NCBI RefSeq assembly: GCF_014698235.1
Contig: NZ_JACJSP010000008.1
Span: 62,001-126,000, forward strand
Origin: Limnothrix sp. FACHB-406
Lineage (GTDB): Bacteria; Cyanobacteriota; Cyanobacteriia; CACIAM-69d
Reading direction: 5' to 3'
Length of the DNA stretch: 64,000 bases
Numbering within the stretch: the first letter of the stretch is position 1; every line of letters begins with the position of its first letter. The notes below the pieces were generated by a model. That model was not told the origin of the DNA. It was given only the letters and a program-made list of their open reading frames with translations, and ran no database searches. The position numbers and the translations under genes are program-made. Shown in pieces: positions 63,956-64,000 of the stretch.

Positions 63956-64000
63956 AGTTTTTAATGGTTTGAAACCAATCTATGCATCGTGAATTATTAG

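Overview
The window is cyanobacterial chromosome. The evidence is the very frequent HIP1-type octamer GCGATCGC, the marker genes crtH (carotenoid isomerase), ccmK3 (carboxysome shell), a plant-type ferredoxin-dependent glutamate synthase, the cyanobacterial nrtABCD nitrate importer with its fused NrtC, GuaB3, and a kdp operon of the A-B-small gene-C type. Most of the DNA is GC-rich; a few islands (about 21.1-22.1 kb, 33.8-35.1 kb, 38.6-40.4 kb, 62.2-64 kb) are visibly AT-rich. The exact genus cannot be read from this sequence alone.

Layout. 0-4.3 kb: murD, a coiled-coil protein, an MltA-type lytic transglycosylase and a small conserved protein, all on the minus strand and separated by short minisatellites. 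4.9-10.3 kb: nrtABCD, closed by a terminator and apparently without nirA or narB. 10.4-11.3 kb: a Panacea-type toxin-antitoxin pair. 11.6-17.6 kb: GuaB3, PmbA/TldE, and a large membrane iron-sulfur protein with a cyclic-nucleotide-binding domain. 17.8-25.9 kb: a kdp potassium-pump operon interrupted by an AT-rich FkbM methyltransferase cassette, with a divergent histidine kinase/NarL-type response regulator pair. 26-33.7 kb: Uma2 gene, lone ccmK3, glsF, small hypotheticals. 33.8-37.1 kb: EcsC-like protein and two tandem PIN-domain toxin-antitoxin modules. 37.1-45.6 kb: photolyase, GAF histidine kinase, Nudix, folK, mgtC, cysteine desulfurase, polysaccharide deacetylase. 45.9-49.4 kb: small Cys protein, membrane glycosyltransferase with TPRs, rpsN. 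49.7-53.4 kb: two tandem Uma2 genes, a MITE-like element, and a long prokaryotic Argonaute with an intact catalytic tetrad. 53.7-61 kb: pentapeptide membrane protein, folP, tRNA-Pro, gly-zipper protein, upp, a candidate Fur-controlled small RNA resembling IsaR1, and crtH. 61-64 kb: two more Uma2 genes and a DUF262-HEPN gene pair.

How the parts fit. Housekeeping functions (cell wall, folate, purines, nitrogen import and assimilation, potassium uptake, carotenoids, carboxysome) are interspersed with defence or stress modules: Argonaute, DUF262-HEPN, Panacea and PIN toxin-antitoxins, and five Uma2-family genes. Noncoding DNA is rich in palindromes and 13-15 bp tandem repeats. The points most worth a second look are the FkbM cassette flanked by duplicated kdpA 3' ends, the free-standing small RNA with its own Fur-like box, promoter and terminator, the standalone Argonaute with a MITE at its stop codon, and the mosaic duplication of the two PIN modules.
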